Positions 33,492-41,676 of a stretch of 64,000 nt of DNA are shown here, in pieces. The notes beneath the pieces are model-generated. The model was not told where the DNA came from and searched no databases. It worked only from the letters and a program-made list of their open reading frames with translations. This DNA comes from Streptomyces sp. NBC_01775. GTDB lineage: Bacteria > Actinomycetota > Actinomycetes > Streptomycetales > Streptomycetaceae. The DNA is taken from the NCBI RefSeq assembly GCF_035917675.1, contig NZ_CP109104.1, positions 310,001-374,000 of the forward strand, written 5' to 3'. The stretch's first letter is position 1. The number at the start of each line of letters is the position of its first letter. A program made the position numbers and the translations under genes.

Positions 33492-34546
33492 TTGGCGAGC
33501 CCGAAGTCGCGCAGGCCCTTTGCGACCTGCTCGATCCCTTCGACAGTGCGGATCGAGGGGTTCATCGCCTGGCCGCTGAGGAGGATGTAGCGCTTCTTCT
33601 TGACCGCGGTGAGATTGCGGGTGGAGGGGTTGCTCTCCAGGAACTTGATCTTCGCCTTGGCGCTCTCGGCGGTCTCGGACTTCCGGGTCAGATCGCCGAG
33701 GACGATGACATCCGGGTCACGGTCGGCGACGGTCTCCCAGTTGATCTGGGGCCACTCGTCCTTGTCGTCGGAGAAGGCGTTCTTCGCGCCGACGGCCCGG
33801 GTGATCGCGCCGGGGGCGCCGCAGCAGCCGGCGAGGTAGGGCGACTGGGCGTTGGCGAACCAGTACATGAGGGAGGTGTCGGAGGCGTCCACTCCTTCGG
33901 TGGCCTTGCGCACCCGCTCCTTCAGTCGCGCGACGAGCTCGTCGCCGCGTTCGACGACGCCGAACGCCCGGGACAGATCACGTATTTCGCCGTAAACGGT
34001 GTCGAGGGCAAGCGGCTTGCTGCGGGAGCCGTCGCCGCCGCTGTCGTTGTCCTTCCCCGCGGCGCAGTCGGACGGGGAGACATATGTCGGCACGCCGAGC
34101 TTCTCGAACTGCTCACGGGTGGCGACGCCGCCCTTGCCGAGCGTGGAGACGAAGGAGGAGGTGACGAAGTCGGGTTCGGCGTCCAGGACCTTCTCGAAGG
34201 AGGGGTTGTTGTCGGCGAGGCGCGGTACGGACCTGTTGGCCTTCACCAGCCCCTTCATCACCGGGTCGGTCCAGGTCGCCGTGCCGGCCAGGCGGTCTTC
34301 GAGGCCGAGGGAGAGCAGGATCTCCGTGGTGCCCTGGTTGAGGGAGACGGCCCGACGCGGAGCCGACTTCAAGGTGACCTCGTGACCGCAGTTGCCGATG
34401 GTGCGCGGGTAGCCGGCGGTTGCCGACTTCTCCCCGCCGGACCCGGCCTCGCCCTTGCCGGTGCCGCCGCACGCGGTGAGCAACAGGGCCGGGCCGAGCA
34501 GGAGAGCCGCCCCATGGCGGGCACGGAAGGGGTGGATGCGGAACAC
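33488..34546 (-). CDS. btuF: BtuF-like substrate-binding lipoprotein
   Basis: A 352-residue lipoprotein: a hydrophobic start and the lipobox LLTAC near residue 26. The mature part is a class III binding protein: 'IGNCGHEVTLKSAPRRAVSL', 'NQGTTEILLSLGLEDRLAGT', 'DAEPDFVTSSFVSTLGKGGV'. GTG 34546 is preferred because AAGG lies eight bases upstream; GTG 34552 is an alternative. It is the first gene after the cobalamin riboswitch, so the cargo is probably a corrinoid. Confidence 0.92.
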   Translation of the reverse strand: MFRIHPFRARHGAALLLGPALLLTACGGTGKGEAGSGGEKSATAGYPRTIGNCGHEVTLKSAPRRAVSLNQGTTEILLSLGLEDRLAGTATWTDPVMKGLVKANRSVPRLADNNPSFEKVLDAEPDFVTSSFVSTLGKGGVATREQFEKLGVPTYVSPSDCAAGKDNDSGGDGSRSKPLALDTVYGEIRDLSRAFGVVERGDELVARLKERVRKATEGVDASDTSLMYWFANAQSPYLAGCCGAPGAITRAVGAKNAFSDDKDEWPQINWETVADRDPDVIVLGDLTRKSETAESAKAKIKFLESNPSTRNLTAVKKKRYILLSGQAMNPSIRTVEGIEQVAKGLRDFGLAK

Positions 34547-34589
34547 GTGCACGACCTTGCGATGTCGGGGCTCGGGACGCGGAGCCTGG

Positions 34590-34742
34590 CCTACGGGGTC
34601 CTCCTCACCGATGGCAAAACCGATGGCAAAGAGGTGCCAGCAGGTCTTCGGACTCGGGTTCGCGCGGACGGAGCGCCTTCCCGGTGTCGTGCGCATCGGT
34701 CATCCGACCGCCTCGCACCACCCCAGTGGCGTCGAATGCCCC
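34590..34742 (-). ncRNA. Cobalamin (B12) riboswitch
   Basis: On the minus strand the leader of the ABC operon shows, in the right order, GCCACTGGGGTG (34730 downward), a paired region, CACCGGGAAGGCGC, and CCGAGTCCGAAGACCTGC followed by TGGCACCTC. GCCACTG, GGGAAG and GAGxCCGAAGACCTGC are the well-known conserved elements of the B12 aptamer. The GTG of btuF lies about 45 bp past the element, so B12 probably blocks ribosome access or elongation. The ends are approximate. Confidence 0.9.
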
Positions 34743-35081
34743 GCCCGTCCCCCTCACCGCTGCGCGTCAGTTCCGGATTTCCACCGGATTCCCTGGCCTC
34801 GGATACGGCACGACTGGCTTCTGCACCTTATCAAGATTGAATTCTCTACAGACCGGCACACCGGCCGGCCGCCACGGGGCAGGGCTGATGCGCCGCCCGG
34901 ACATGGAATCCGCCGCGCTGGCCGGCCCGGAACAGCTCGGGGCTCCTTTGGCCGCATGCCGCGCCTGCGCGGTTCCGGCATCGACAGCGGCGCGGACATG
35001 AGCTCTGCGCGGCAGGGAGACAATCGAGGTGCTCACCGCACTGGAGCGGCGCGGCCCGCTGCGAGAGCTAGGATCAAGGCC
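34743..35081. other. Intergenic stretch between divergent B12 operon and sigma gene
   Basis: This region should carry the promoter of the riboswitch transcript and that of the ECF41 gene. A rather AT-rich patch lies at 34820-34860 (ATCAAGATTGAATTCTCTAC), suitable for a minus-strand promoter. No gene was found. Confidence 0.45.
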
Positions 35082-36026
35082 ATGTCGCTGACTGCGGACG
35101 ACGTGAGCCGGTTCGAGGTGTCCCGGCCCCGCCTCGAGGCCATCGCCTACCGCCTCCTCGGCTCCGCGAGCGAGGCCGAGGACGCCGTGCAGGAGACGTT
35201 CCTGCGCTGGCAGGCCGCCGACGTCGACCGCATCGAGACCCCCGAGGCGTGGCTGACGAAGGTCCTCACCAACTTGTGCCGCAACCAGCTCACCTCTGCC
35301 CGTGCGCGGCGCGAGACCTATGTGGGCCAATGGCTTCCCGAGCCGCTGCTCCCCGGGGACCCGATGCTCGGCCCGGCCGACACCGTCGAGCAGCGCGAAT
35401 CGGTCTCGTACGCGGTCCTCACCCTCATGGAGCGTCTCTCCCCCAACGAGCGGGCCGTGTACGTGCTGCGGGAGGCCTTCGACTACCCGCACCGGGACAT
35501 CGCCGAGACGCTCGACATCACCGAGGCCGCCAGCCAGCAGATCTTCCACCGCGCCAAGAAGCACGTCGCGGACGGCAAGGCCCGCACCGAGGTCGACGAG
35601 GCCGCCGCCCGGCGGATCGTCGAGGAGTTCTTCACGGCAGCGGCGAGCGGCCGGACCGAGCCTCTCGTACAGCTGCTCACCAAAGACGCCATCTCGATCG
35701 GGGACGGCGGCGGGAAGGTCCCGGCCCGCACCAAGGCCATCGAGGGCGCCCTCGCGGTCGCGAAGTTCCTGCGGGGCCTGTTCAAACCCGGCGAGGCCAA
35801 GCGCGCCATGGCCGGCGGCTCACCCGAGCTCCACGTCACCACCGCCAACGGCGCCCCCGCCGTCGTGGCAGTCGTCGACGGCCGGGTCATCGGTGTCGTG
35901 TGCGTGGAGGTCACCGCCGAGGGCATCGCCGCGTTCCGCAACCAGGTCAACCCCGACAAGCTCGAACGCGCAACGGAGCGGTGGGCGGCAACCGACCACG
36001 GCGAACCCCTGTGCAACATCTTCTGA
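35082..36026 (+). CDS. ECF41-type sigma factor with SnoaL-like C-domain
   Basis: A 314-residue extracytoplasmic-function sigma factor. Region 2 is 'RLEAIAYRLLGSASEAEDAV' and 'QETFLRWQAADVDRIETPEA'. Region 4 is 'LSPNERAVYVLREAFDYPHR' and 'DIAETLDITEAASQQIFHRA'. Residues 180-305 are a SnoaL/NTF2-like domain with the DGGGKV motif at 208-213, the diagnostic element of ECF41 factors. In that group the C-domain replaces an anti-sigma factor and sets activity. The next gene is an oxidoreductase, the usual ECF41 partner. ATG 35082 has AAGG upstream. Confidence 0.95.
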   Translation: MSLTADDVSRFEVSRPRLEAIAYRLLGSASEAEDAVQETFLRWQAADVDRIETPEAWLTKVLTNLCRNQLTSARARRETYVGQWLPEPLLPGDPMLGPADTVEQRESVSYAVLTLMERLSPNERAVYVLREAFDYPHRDIAETLDITEAASQQIFHRAKKHVADGKARTEVDEAAARRIVEEFFTAAASGRTEPLVQLLTKDAISIGDGGGKVPARTKAIEGALAVAKFLRGLFKPGEAKRAMAGGSPELHVTTANGAPAVVAVVDGRVIGVVCVEVTAEGIAAFRNQVNPDKLERATERWAATDHGEPLCNIF

Positions 36027-36032
36027 CACTGG

Positions 36033-36048
36033 TGTGAGGTGCTTCACA
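36033..36048. promoter_or_regulatory. CRP-like palindrome TGTGA-N6-TCACA
   Basis: TGTGAGGTGCTTCACA is a perfect copy of the TGTGA-N6-TCACA dyad recognised by CRP/FNR-family proteins. It lies just after the sigma-factor stop and 72 bp before the oxidoreductase start. An ECF41-type promoter (TGTCACA...CGTC) at normal spacing was not found here, so this site may provide other control. Confidence 0.45.
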
Positions 36049-36119
36049 TCGCGTTCCTGTCAGGAAACGGCGGGCCGCCCGGTTCAAGTGGCGAAGCCGT
36101 CCATGACAGGAGCACGAAA

Positions 36120-37316
36120 ATGCAGCACCGCATCATCGTCCTCGGAGCCGGATACACGGGAGCCGTCGCAGCCGGACGCCTCGCCAGGCGACTGCGCCGC
36201 GAGGACGTCGCCCTCACCCTCGTCAACGCCGAGCCCGACTTCGTCGAGCGCGTCCGGATGCACCAACTGGCGGTCGGCCAGGACCTCAAGCCCCGGCCCT
36301 TCAGCGAGATGTTCGCGGGCACCGGCGTCGAGCTGAAGCTCGCGAAGGCCACCGGCGTCGACGTCGACCGCAAGACCGTCAGCGTCACGGGCGCGAACGG
36401 CGCCGAGGAGCTGGAGTACGACACCCTCGTGTACGCCCTCGGCAGCGGCTGGAGCACCCAGGGCGTCCCCGGCACCGCCGAGCACGCCCACGAGATCGCC
36501 AGCCGGCCCGGAGCGCTCCGGCTGCGCGCGCGGCTGGCCCGCCTGGACGCCGGAGAGCCCGTGGTCGTCGTCGGCGGCGGCCTCACAGGAGTGGAGGCCG
36601 CGACCGAGATCGCCGAGGCCCGCCCCGACCTCGATGTCGCCCTCGCCGCCCGCGGCGGTCTCGGCGACTGGCTCTCGCCCAAGGGCCGTCAGCACCTGCG
36701 GAGGGTCTTCGACAAGCTCAGCATCACCGTGCACGAGCACGTCGCCGTCACCGGCGTCGGGGCCGACCGCGTCACCACCGGTGACAGCAAGGATCTCCCA
36801 GCCGCCGTCACCGTGTGGACCACCGGCTTCGCGGTCCACCCGATAGCGAAGGCCACCACCCTGGAGGTCACCGGCACAGGCCAGATCGTGGTCGACAGGA
36901 CCATGCGCTCGATCTCGCACCCGGACGTGTACGCCATCGGCGACGCGGCCATGGCGATGGGCCCGGGCGACAAGCCGCTACGGATGTCGTGCGCCTCGGG
37001 CATCCCCACCGCGTGGCAGGCCGCTGACACCATCGCCGCGCGCCTGACCAGCGGGAAGCTCCCGAACACACCACTGCGCTACTTCAACCAGTGCATCTCG
37101 CTGGGCCGCAAGGAAGGCGTGATCCAGTACGTCACCGCCGACGACCGAGCCGTCCGGGCAGCCCTGACCGGACGGCTCGCCGGCATCTACAAGGAACTGG
37201 TCTGCAAGGGCGCGGCCTGGGGCGTCGCCAACCCGATGCTCGGGATGCCGACCCGGCGTCGCCACGTCGTGCGGGAACAGGCCCGGACGGGCTCGACGGT
37301 CAAGGCGCTGCCCTGA
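36120..37316 (+). CDS. FAD/NAD(P)-dependent oxidoreductase (NDH-2-like), ECF41 partner
   Basis: A 398-residue two-dinucleotide-fold flavoprotein. The FAD site is 'IIVLGAGYTGAVAAGRLARR'; the NAD(P) site is 'VVVVGGGLTGVEAATEIAEA'; the second FAD contact is 'DVYAIGDAAMAMGPGDKPLR'. No redox-active CxxC is present, which places it with type II NADH dehydrogenase/AIF-like enzymes. CAGGAG lies seven bases before ATG 36120. Oxidoreductases of this kind are among the genes conserved next to ECF41 factors and are usually their only strong target. Confidence 0.92.
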   Translation: MQHRIIVLGAGYTGAVAAGRLARRLRREDVALTLVNAEPDFVERVRMHQLAVGQDLKPRPFSEMFAGTGVELKLAKATGVDVDRKTVSVTGANGAEELEYDTLVYALGSGWSTQGVPGTAEHAHEIASRPGALRLRARLARLDAGEPVVVVGGGLTGVEAATEIAEARPDLDVALAARGGLGDWLSPKGRQHLRRVFDKLSITVHEHVAVTGVGADRVTTGDSKDLPAAVTVWTTGFAVHPIAKATTLEVTGTGQIVVDRTMRSISHPDVYAIGDAAMAMGPGDKPLRMSCASGIPTAWQAADTIAARLTSGKLPNTPLRYFNQCISLGRKEGVIQYVTADDRAVRAALTGRLAGIYKELVCKGAAWGVANPMLGMPTRRRHVVREQARTGSTVKALP

Positions 37317-37627
37317 GAGGTTGTCACCTCCCGACAGCCCGCGCCCAAGCCCGGACAGAGCGCCAACCGAATCAGCGGAGACAACGGCGGCGTGGTGCTG
37401 CTGGATCGCACGTCGGTCCGCACCCGCCGCCGCACCGGCGCCGGGCGGCGCCACTGCTGATCCGGCAGGCACAAGTCCCGTGCGAGCGGGGCGGGAACGA
37501 AGACGTGCCGTACGGTCGCGTCCGCCGCCGCTTCCGGCGGAGTTCGATGAGGGCCGAACTATCCAGCTCCTAGCATGCGCGGAACCCTGCGGGAGACGCC
37601 CGTGCGGGCGAACGCGAAGGGCCTCTG
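37317..37627. other. Gene-free stretch
   Basis: About 310 bp follow the oxidoreductase. No hairpin of note and no gene were seen; AAGGG at 37618 is the probable ribosome site of the next gene. Confidence 0.4.
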
Positions 37628-38248
37628 ATGCCAGGGACAGACCTCGAACAGCAGCTTGCCGACCGCTTCCGCGAGGTCAATGGCGACCATCCGATGACCG
37701 CTGCCGACGACGCCTACGTGAGCGTGCAGTTCGTCGTCCTGGACGAACTGTGCGCGGCCCAGGGCCGCGATACCGACGAGGTTCGCCGGCTGATGCTGGA
37801 GCAGCGCCTGCCGCTTCCGGGATACCTGCGCTCCGACGGTGCGGAAATGGTGCCGCCCGACCTGTTCTCCCTCGCCGACGAGGCGGGCGGCATCGACGGG
37901 CTCGAAGCCTGGTTCACCGCTCACCGGGACGGCCCGGCCCTCGGCAAGGAGGAGTGGAATGCCTACCTCAGCGGACAGTACGTGTGCCTGCGCTCGGTCA
38001 CCCCGGCCACCATCCAGCGCAAGGATCACTTGACGACAGCGATCAGCGCCGCGCCGGACGAGCCGGCTGCCGGTTCAGCACCGTGGTCCGCCCGGCTGCA
38101 CGCTCTGATCGACGAACTCGACGCGCTGGAGCCTGCCTTCACCGCCTACGACCGTCTCCGCTTCAACGGCCCTACGTCCCGGGACGCCTGCATCGATGCG
38201 ATGCGCACGCGCTTCCCGCGCCCCGGTCCGCCACCTGTCAGTGCTTAG
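37628..38248 (+). CDS. DUF6058-like protein, unknown function
   Basis: A 206-residue cytoplasmic protein. 'DDAYVSVQFVVLDELCAAQG' and 'RRLMLEQRLPLPGYLRSDGA' give a helical N-terminal half. 'WNAYLSGQYVCLRSVTPATI' is followed by a Trp-containing helix 'WSARLHALIDELDALEPAFT'. It resembles the uncharacterised actinobacterial family DUF6058 in layout, but I cannot confirm it. Its 3' end overlaps the end of the convergent LysR gene by about ten bases. Confidence 0.8.
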   Translation: MPGTDLEQQLADRFREVNGDHPMTAADDAYVSVQFVVLDELCAAQGRDTDEVRRLMLEQRLPLPGYLRSDGAEMVPPDLFSLADEAGGIDGLEAWFTAHRDGPALGKEEWNAYLSGQYVCLRSVTPATIQRKDHLTTAISAAPDEPAAGSAPWSARLHALIDELDALEPAFTAYDRLRFNGPTSRDACIDAMRTRFPRPGPPPVSA

Positions 38249-39152
38249 GGAGCAGTTGGGTGGCGGTCGCGGTGATGGTCTCGACGGCGTGGGTGAGGGT
38301 GGGGATCTCCCGGGCGCCGAGGCGGGTGACGGCCATGATGCGGCGGGCCGGGGCCGGTTCCCCGTGCAGCGGGATGCGTGCCACCGGTGAGTCCTCGCGC
38401 AGCTGTGCCAGGCGCGGTACGAGGATCACTCCGAAGCCGTGGGCGACCAGCGCGGTGCCGGTGTCCCACTCGTCCGCGTAGTGGGCGATATGGGGTGTGA
38501 AGCCCGCGCTCATACAGGCCGCGAGCACCAACTGGTGGTAGGTCGTACCCGGGTTGCCCAGGATCCACGGCTCCCTGGCGGCATCGGCGAGCGTCACCCG
38601 CTGCTGCCGGATCAACCGGTGACCCTGTGGGACGACCAGGTCCAACGGGTCGTCCAGCAGTGGCTGTTGGTCGAAGCGGTGGTCCGTCATGGGCGGCGAG
38701 TCCGCCGTGACGACCAGCAGCGCGAGGTCGGCTTCTTCGGAGAGCAGCAGGTCGAAGCAGCGGTCGGGTTCGGCTTCGATGATGCGCACCGTCAGTTGGG
38801 GGTGGGCGTCGCGCAGGCCGGCTGCGGCGGCCGGCAGCAGGCGGCTGGCGGCGGTGGAGAAGCCGCACAGCGTGACCTGGCCCGTGGGCTCGGTGCCGAC
38901 GGCGGCCAACTCGGCGCGGGCGAGTTCCCACTGCTCCTGGAGACGTTCCGCGTGGCGCAGCAGGGTGCGGGCCGCGTTCGTCAGGCGGATGCCCCGGCCT
39001 TGGTGCACCACCAGCTCCACGCCGACCTCGGCCGCGAGCTGGCGGAGCTGGTAGGAGACGGCCGAGGGCGTGTAGTGCAGTACCTGCGCCGCGGCTGTCA
39101 CCGTGCCGTGCTCGGCGACCATCTGGAGGATCCGGAGCCGGGAGTCAATCAT
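38238..39152 (-). CDS. LysR-family regulator of the adjacent MFS gene
   Basis: A 304-residue LysR protein. The DNA-binding part 'LRILQMVAEHGTVTAAAQVL' and 'TPSAVSYQLRQLAAEVGVEL' is followed by an effector domain. ATG 39152 starts immediately beside the palindrome GCAAACAGTTTGC, which fits autorepression. It is divergent from an MFS transporter (73 bp apart), the classic LysR arrangement, so it probably controls export or import of a small molecule. Confidence 0.93.
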   Translation of the reverse strand: MIDSRLRILQMVAEHGTVTAAAQVLHYTPSAVSYQLRQLAAEVGVELVVHQGRGIRLTNAARTLLRHAERLQEQWELARAELAAVGTEPTGQVTLCGFSTAASRLLPAAAAGLRDAHPQLTVRIIEAEPDRCFDLLLSEEADLALLVVTADSPPMTDHRFDQQPLLDDPLDLVVPQGHRLIRQQRVTLADAAREPWILGNPGTTYHQLVLAACMSAGFTPHIAHYADEWDTGTALVAHGFGVILVPRLAQLREDSPVARIPLHGEPAPARRIMAVTRLGAREIPTLTHAVETITATATQLLPKH

Positions 39153-39165
39153 GCAAACAGTTTGC
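39153..39165. promoter_or_regulatory. Perfect palindromic operator in LysR/MFS intergenic region
   Basis: GCAAAC-A-GTTTGC is a perfect 6+1+6 palindrome directly against the regulator's ATG. A related half-site, ACCGTTTG, lies 20 bp to the right at 39181. Two half-sites at this spacing suit LysR tetramer binding. Confidence 0.6.
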
Positions 39166-39225
39166 ACGGTCAGCACCAGAACCGTTTGATTCCCCTCGTC
39201 CATCTTCGACCGCACACTGGCGAAC

Positions 39226-40791
39226 GTGACTGATCAGCGTGTTTCATCGGAGCGAAGCGCATACCCCCACACCACCGTCATGTTCCCCCCGGCCGCACGG
39301 GCCCGGTGGCGTGGCCGACCGGAGGGGCGCGCCGACCGGCGGGCCGTGCGGACCGCCGGGTGCCTGGTGGTGGTGTTGACCGCGGGTGCCTATCTGCCCA
39401 GCCCGCTGTATCCCGAATACCAGCGGCTCTTCGGCTACGACGACTTGGTCATGACGCTGCTCTTCGCCACGTTCGCTCTGGTCAGCGGCCCGGCGTTGCT
39501 GCTGTGCGGGCCGGCGGCGGACATCGTGGGGCACCGGCCCGTGCTGCGGCTGAGTGTGCTGCTCGCCGCTTCCGGCTCTGTCTGCTTCGTCCTCGCCGAC
39601 AGCCCCGCCTGGCTCTTCGCCGGACGCGTGGGCCAGGCGCTGGCGCTGGGCGCCGCGACCGGTGCTGCCCAGGCGCTGATCACCTGGCACCGCAGCCCCG
39701 CCGCCCGCGTCGGAGGGCCGCTTCTTGCGAGCCTGGCCTTCGCAGCGGGCACCGCGGTGGGGCCGGCCGCCTCGGGCCTGCTCGCCCGGTACGTCCCTGG
39801 GCCGCTGGTCACCCCCTACCTGCTGCATCTGGCCCTGCTGGCATGGGTGTGGCACCGGCTGCACCGGACCGTGCCCGAACCGAACGCCACCCGCGGGGCA
39901 CAGCGTGGGTGGCGCCCCGCCCGGCCGCACATCCCGCGCGCCGTCCGGACACTCTTCATCGTCGCGGGGCTCAACGGGTTCCTCGCCTGGGCCGTCGTCG
40001 GGATCTACCTTGCGCTTGTCCCGGCCCTCCTCGGGCGGGCGCTGCACAGCGACCATCCGGCCCTGACCGGAGGAGTGCTGGGAGCGGTCCTGGCATGGTC
40101 CCTGCCGGCCCAGCTCATCGGCTCACGCCGCACCGCACAGACCGCCCAGCAGCTCGGCGTCGTAGCGCTCACCGCGAGCCTGCTGCTCCTCGCCGGCACC
40201 GGAGCCGCCTCCCTCCCGGCCACGCTCGGCTCCGCACTGCTCGCCGGTGCCGGGCACGGTCTGGCCTTCAGCGGCGCCGCCCGGGCCGTGGACGCGCGGA
40301 CCCCGGCCGGAGATCGCGCCGGAGTCGGGGCGGCGCTGTATCTCCTCTTCTACCTGGGGTCCGGGACACCTGCCGTCACCGTCGGGCTGCTGACCACGTG
40401 GATGCCGCTGACCGTGTCGGTGACCCGGCTGAGCTGGGCCGGTGCGGCCCTGGGTGTCCTCGCCCTGCTGGCCACCTCCTGCCTCACCGTCTCCGCGCGG
40501 CGCGGGAGGAGCGGGAGCAGCCGTCCGGGCCCGGGTACTCCCGTTCCGGCCCAGCGGCGTCGAACTGTCAGCAGCGAGAACGTCGGCGCGGCCGGATGCC
40601 TGACACCGGACACCCCAAGCTCCCGGGGCTGGCAAGATGGAGCCGTGCCGGGGAGCACGATGCCGTCCCCAATGCCAACGCCATCGAGACCACGGCCGGC
40701 CGGTACGACTCGGTCGTCCTTGAGGAAACGCTCGCCGATCCGAGCCGGAGAGACTCGCGCTTCCTGCAATTCTTCCCGTCCAGCGAGCTGA
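39226..40791 (+). CDS. MFS transporter with atypical C-terminal tail
   Basis: The frame gives 521 residues from GTG 39226; ATG 39280 is an alternative. Twelve helices span about residues 45-435 ('VVVLTAGAYLPSPLYPEYQR', 'LLFATFALVSGPALLLCGPA', 'GLNGFLAWAVVGIYLALVPA'). The last 85 residues are Ser/Pro/Arg-rich and have poor codon use. In the same DNA another frame has Streptomyces-like codon use, so the transporter probably lost its original stop and now reads into another gene's remains. The substrate is unknown; control by the divergent LysR protein is likely. Confidence 0.85.
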   Translation: MTDQRVSSERSAYPHTTVMFPPAARARWRGRPEGRADRRAVRTAGCLVVVLTAGAYLPSPLYPEYQRLFGYDDLVMTLLFATFALVSGPALLLCGPAADIVGHRPVLRLSVLLAASGSVCFVLADSPAWLFAGRVGQALALGAATGAAQALITWHRSPAARVGGPLLASLAFAAGTAVGPAASGLLARYVPGPLVTPYLLHLALLAWVWHRLHRTVPEPNATRGAQRGWRPARPHIPRAVRTLFIVAGLNGFLAWAVVGIYLALVPALLGRALHSDHPALTGGVLGAVLAWSLPAQLIGSRRTAQTAQQLGVVALTASLLLLAGTGAASLPATLGSALLAGAGHGLAFSGAARAVDARTPAGDRAGVGAALYLLFYLGSGTPAVTVGLLTTWMPLTVSVTRLSWAGAALGVLALLATSCLTVSARRGRSGSSRPGPGTPVPAQRRRTVSSENVGAAGCLTPDTPSSRGWQDGAVPGSTMPSPMPTPSRPRPAGTTRSSLRKRSPIRAGETRASCNSSRPAS

Positions 40792-40859
40792 CCGGCGCCT
40801 GGGCGAATCCCGGCACGAAGCCGACGCTCAGCCACCGCTCCATCCCCCACACACGTTAG
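40596..40859 (+). pseudogene. Gene remnant in the alternative frame
   Basis: From about 40660 the frame reading NANAIETTAGRYDSVVLEET and LADPSRRDSRFLQFFPSSEL has third positions that are almost all G or C. The overlapping transporter tail does not. It ends at TAG 40857. The product is not recognised and the 5' end is unclear. It may be what is left of a gene once upstream of the NTF2-like gene at 40866. Confidence 0.4.
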
Positions 40860-40865
40860 CGAGCC

Positions 40866-41432
40866 ATGACCACGAACCGCTTTGTTCTGCCCGACGAGTC
40901 CGTGCTCCGGGCCCGGGAGGAACTCGTCCTCGACCACTTCCGCAACGAGGTGGCCCAGGACTGGGACGCCACGCTGTCCACCTTCCCGCATCCGCACTAC
41001 GAACTCATCGCGCAGATGAGGGTGCATGACGGCGACTCGGACGTGCGCGCGTACTACGACGACACGCGCGTCGCCTTCCCCGATCAGCATCACGAGATCA
41101 TCGCGTTCCGCCACAGTGTCGACGCCGTCATAGTCGAGTTCTGGCTACTGGGCACGCACCTCGGCCCTCTCGGCGAGATCCCGCCGACAGGTGGCCGGCA
41201 CCGCACGCGCATGAACGCGTACTTCATCTTCGACGAGAACGAGAAGCTCGTCACCGAGCGCGTCTACTTCGATCAGCTGACCATCCTCAGACAACTGGTC
41301 GCAGGGGTCGACAAGGGCAAGCCAAGGGGTCTGCTCAAGCTCGCCCGAGTCCTCAAGGGGGCTCTCTCCACGGCAGGCGGCAAGCCCGATCCGCGGCTGC
41401 TGGACACCACCCCGCCCGACTTCATCCACTGA
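40866..41432 (+). CDS. SnoaL/NTF2-like ester-cyclase-type protein
   Basis: A 188-residue protein of the SnoaL-like polyketide-cyclase superfamily. 'LVLDHFRNEVAQDWDATLST' is the first helix. 'YYDDTRVAFPDQHHEIIAFR' and 'VIVEFWLLGTHLGPLGEIPP' form the curved sheet. 'RMNAYFIFDENEKLVTERVY' leads to the final helix. Family members add water to or cyclise small molecules, but most are uncharacterised. There is no obvious ribosome site at ATG 40866, and it may have been co-transcribed with the remnant upstream. Confidence 0.88.
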   Translation: MTTNRFVLPDESVLRAREELVLDHFRNEVAQDWDATLSTFPHPHYELIAQMRVHDGDSDVRAYYDDTRVAFPDQHHEIIAFRHSVDAVIVEFWLLGTHLGPLGEIPPTGGRHRTRMNAYFIFDENEKLVTERVYFDQLTILRQLVAGVDKGKPRGLLKLARVLKGALSTAGGKPDPRLLDTTPPDFIH

Positions 41433-41676
41433 CTCGCCCATCCCAGCCGAAGGACAGGACAACCCGCGAGCCCATGGGCGCGCTCATCGGCGGAAGGGAC
41501 GAGGCTGGAGCGCCGAGGACTTCGATCGCCCCGGGCAACCGGGGCGATCCGTGTTCGAGTGAGGGCCGTCGAATGATCGCCTGATGTCGCGTCCCGCAAG
41601 GTCCTGGCGGCTTGCGGTGCGGTGGGCGGGTTGGCGGCCATCAGCGGGCCGCGCCCGCGAGGCCGGCCGGCAAGGA

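Noticed and set aside
31660..34546. Ferric-siderophore transporter
   Set aside because: The proteins would fit, but the leader carries a cobalamin riboswitch and no iron box, so corrinoid uptake is preferred.
36027..36119. ECF41 promoter upstream of the oxidoreductase
   Set aside because: TGTCAGG and CGTC are both present but 33 bp apart, far more than the usual spacing.
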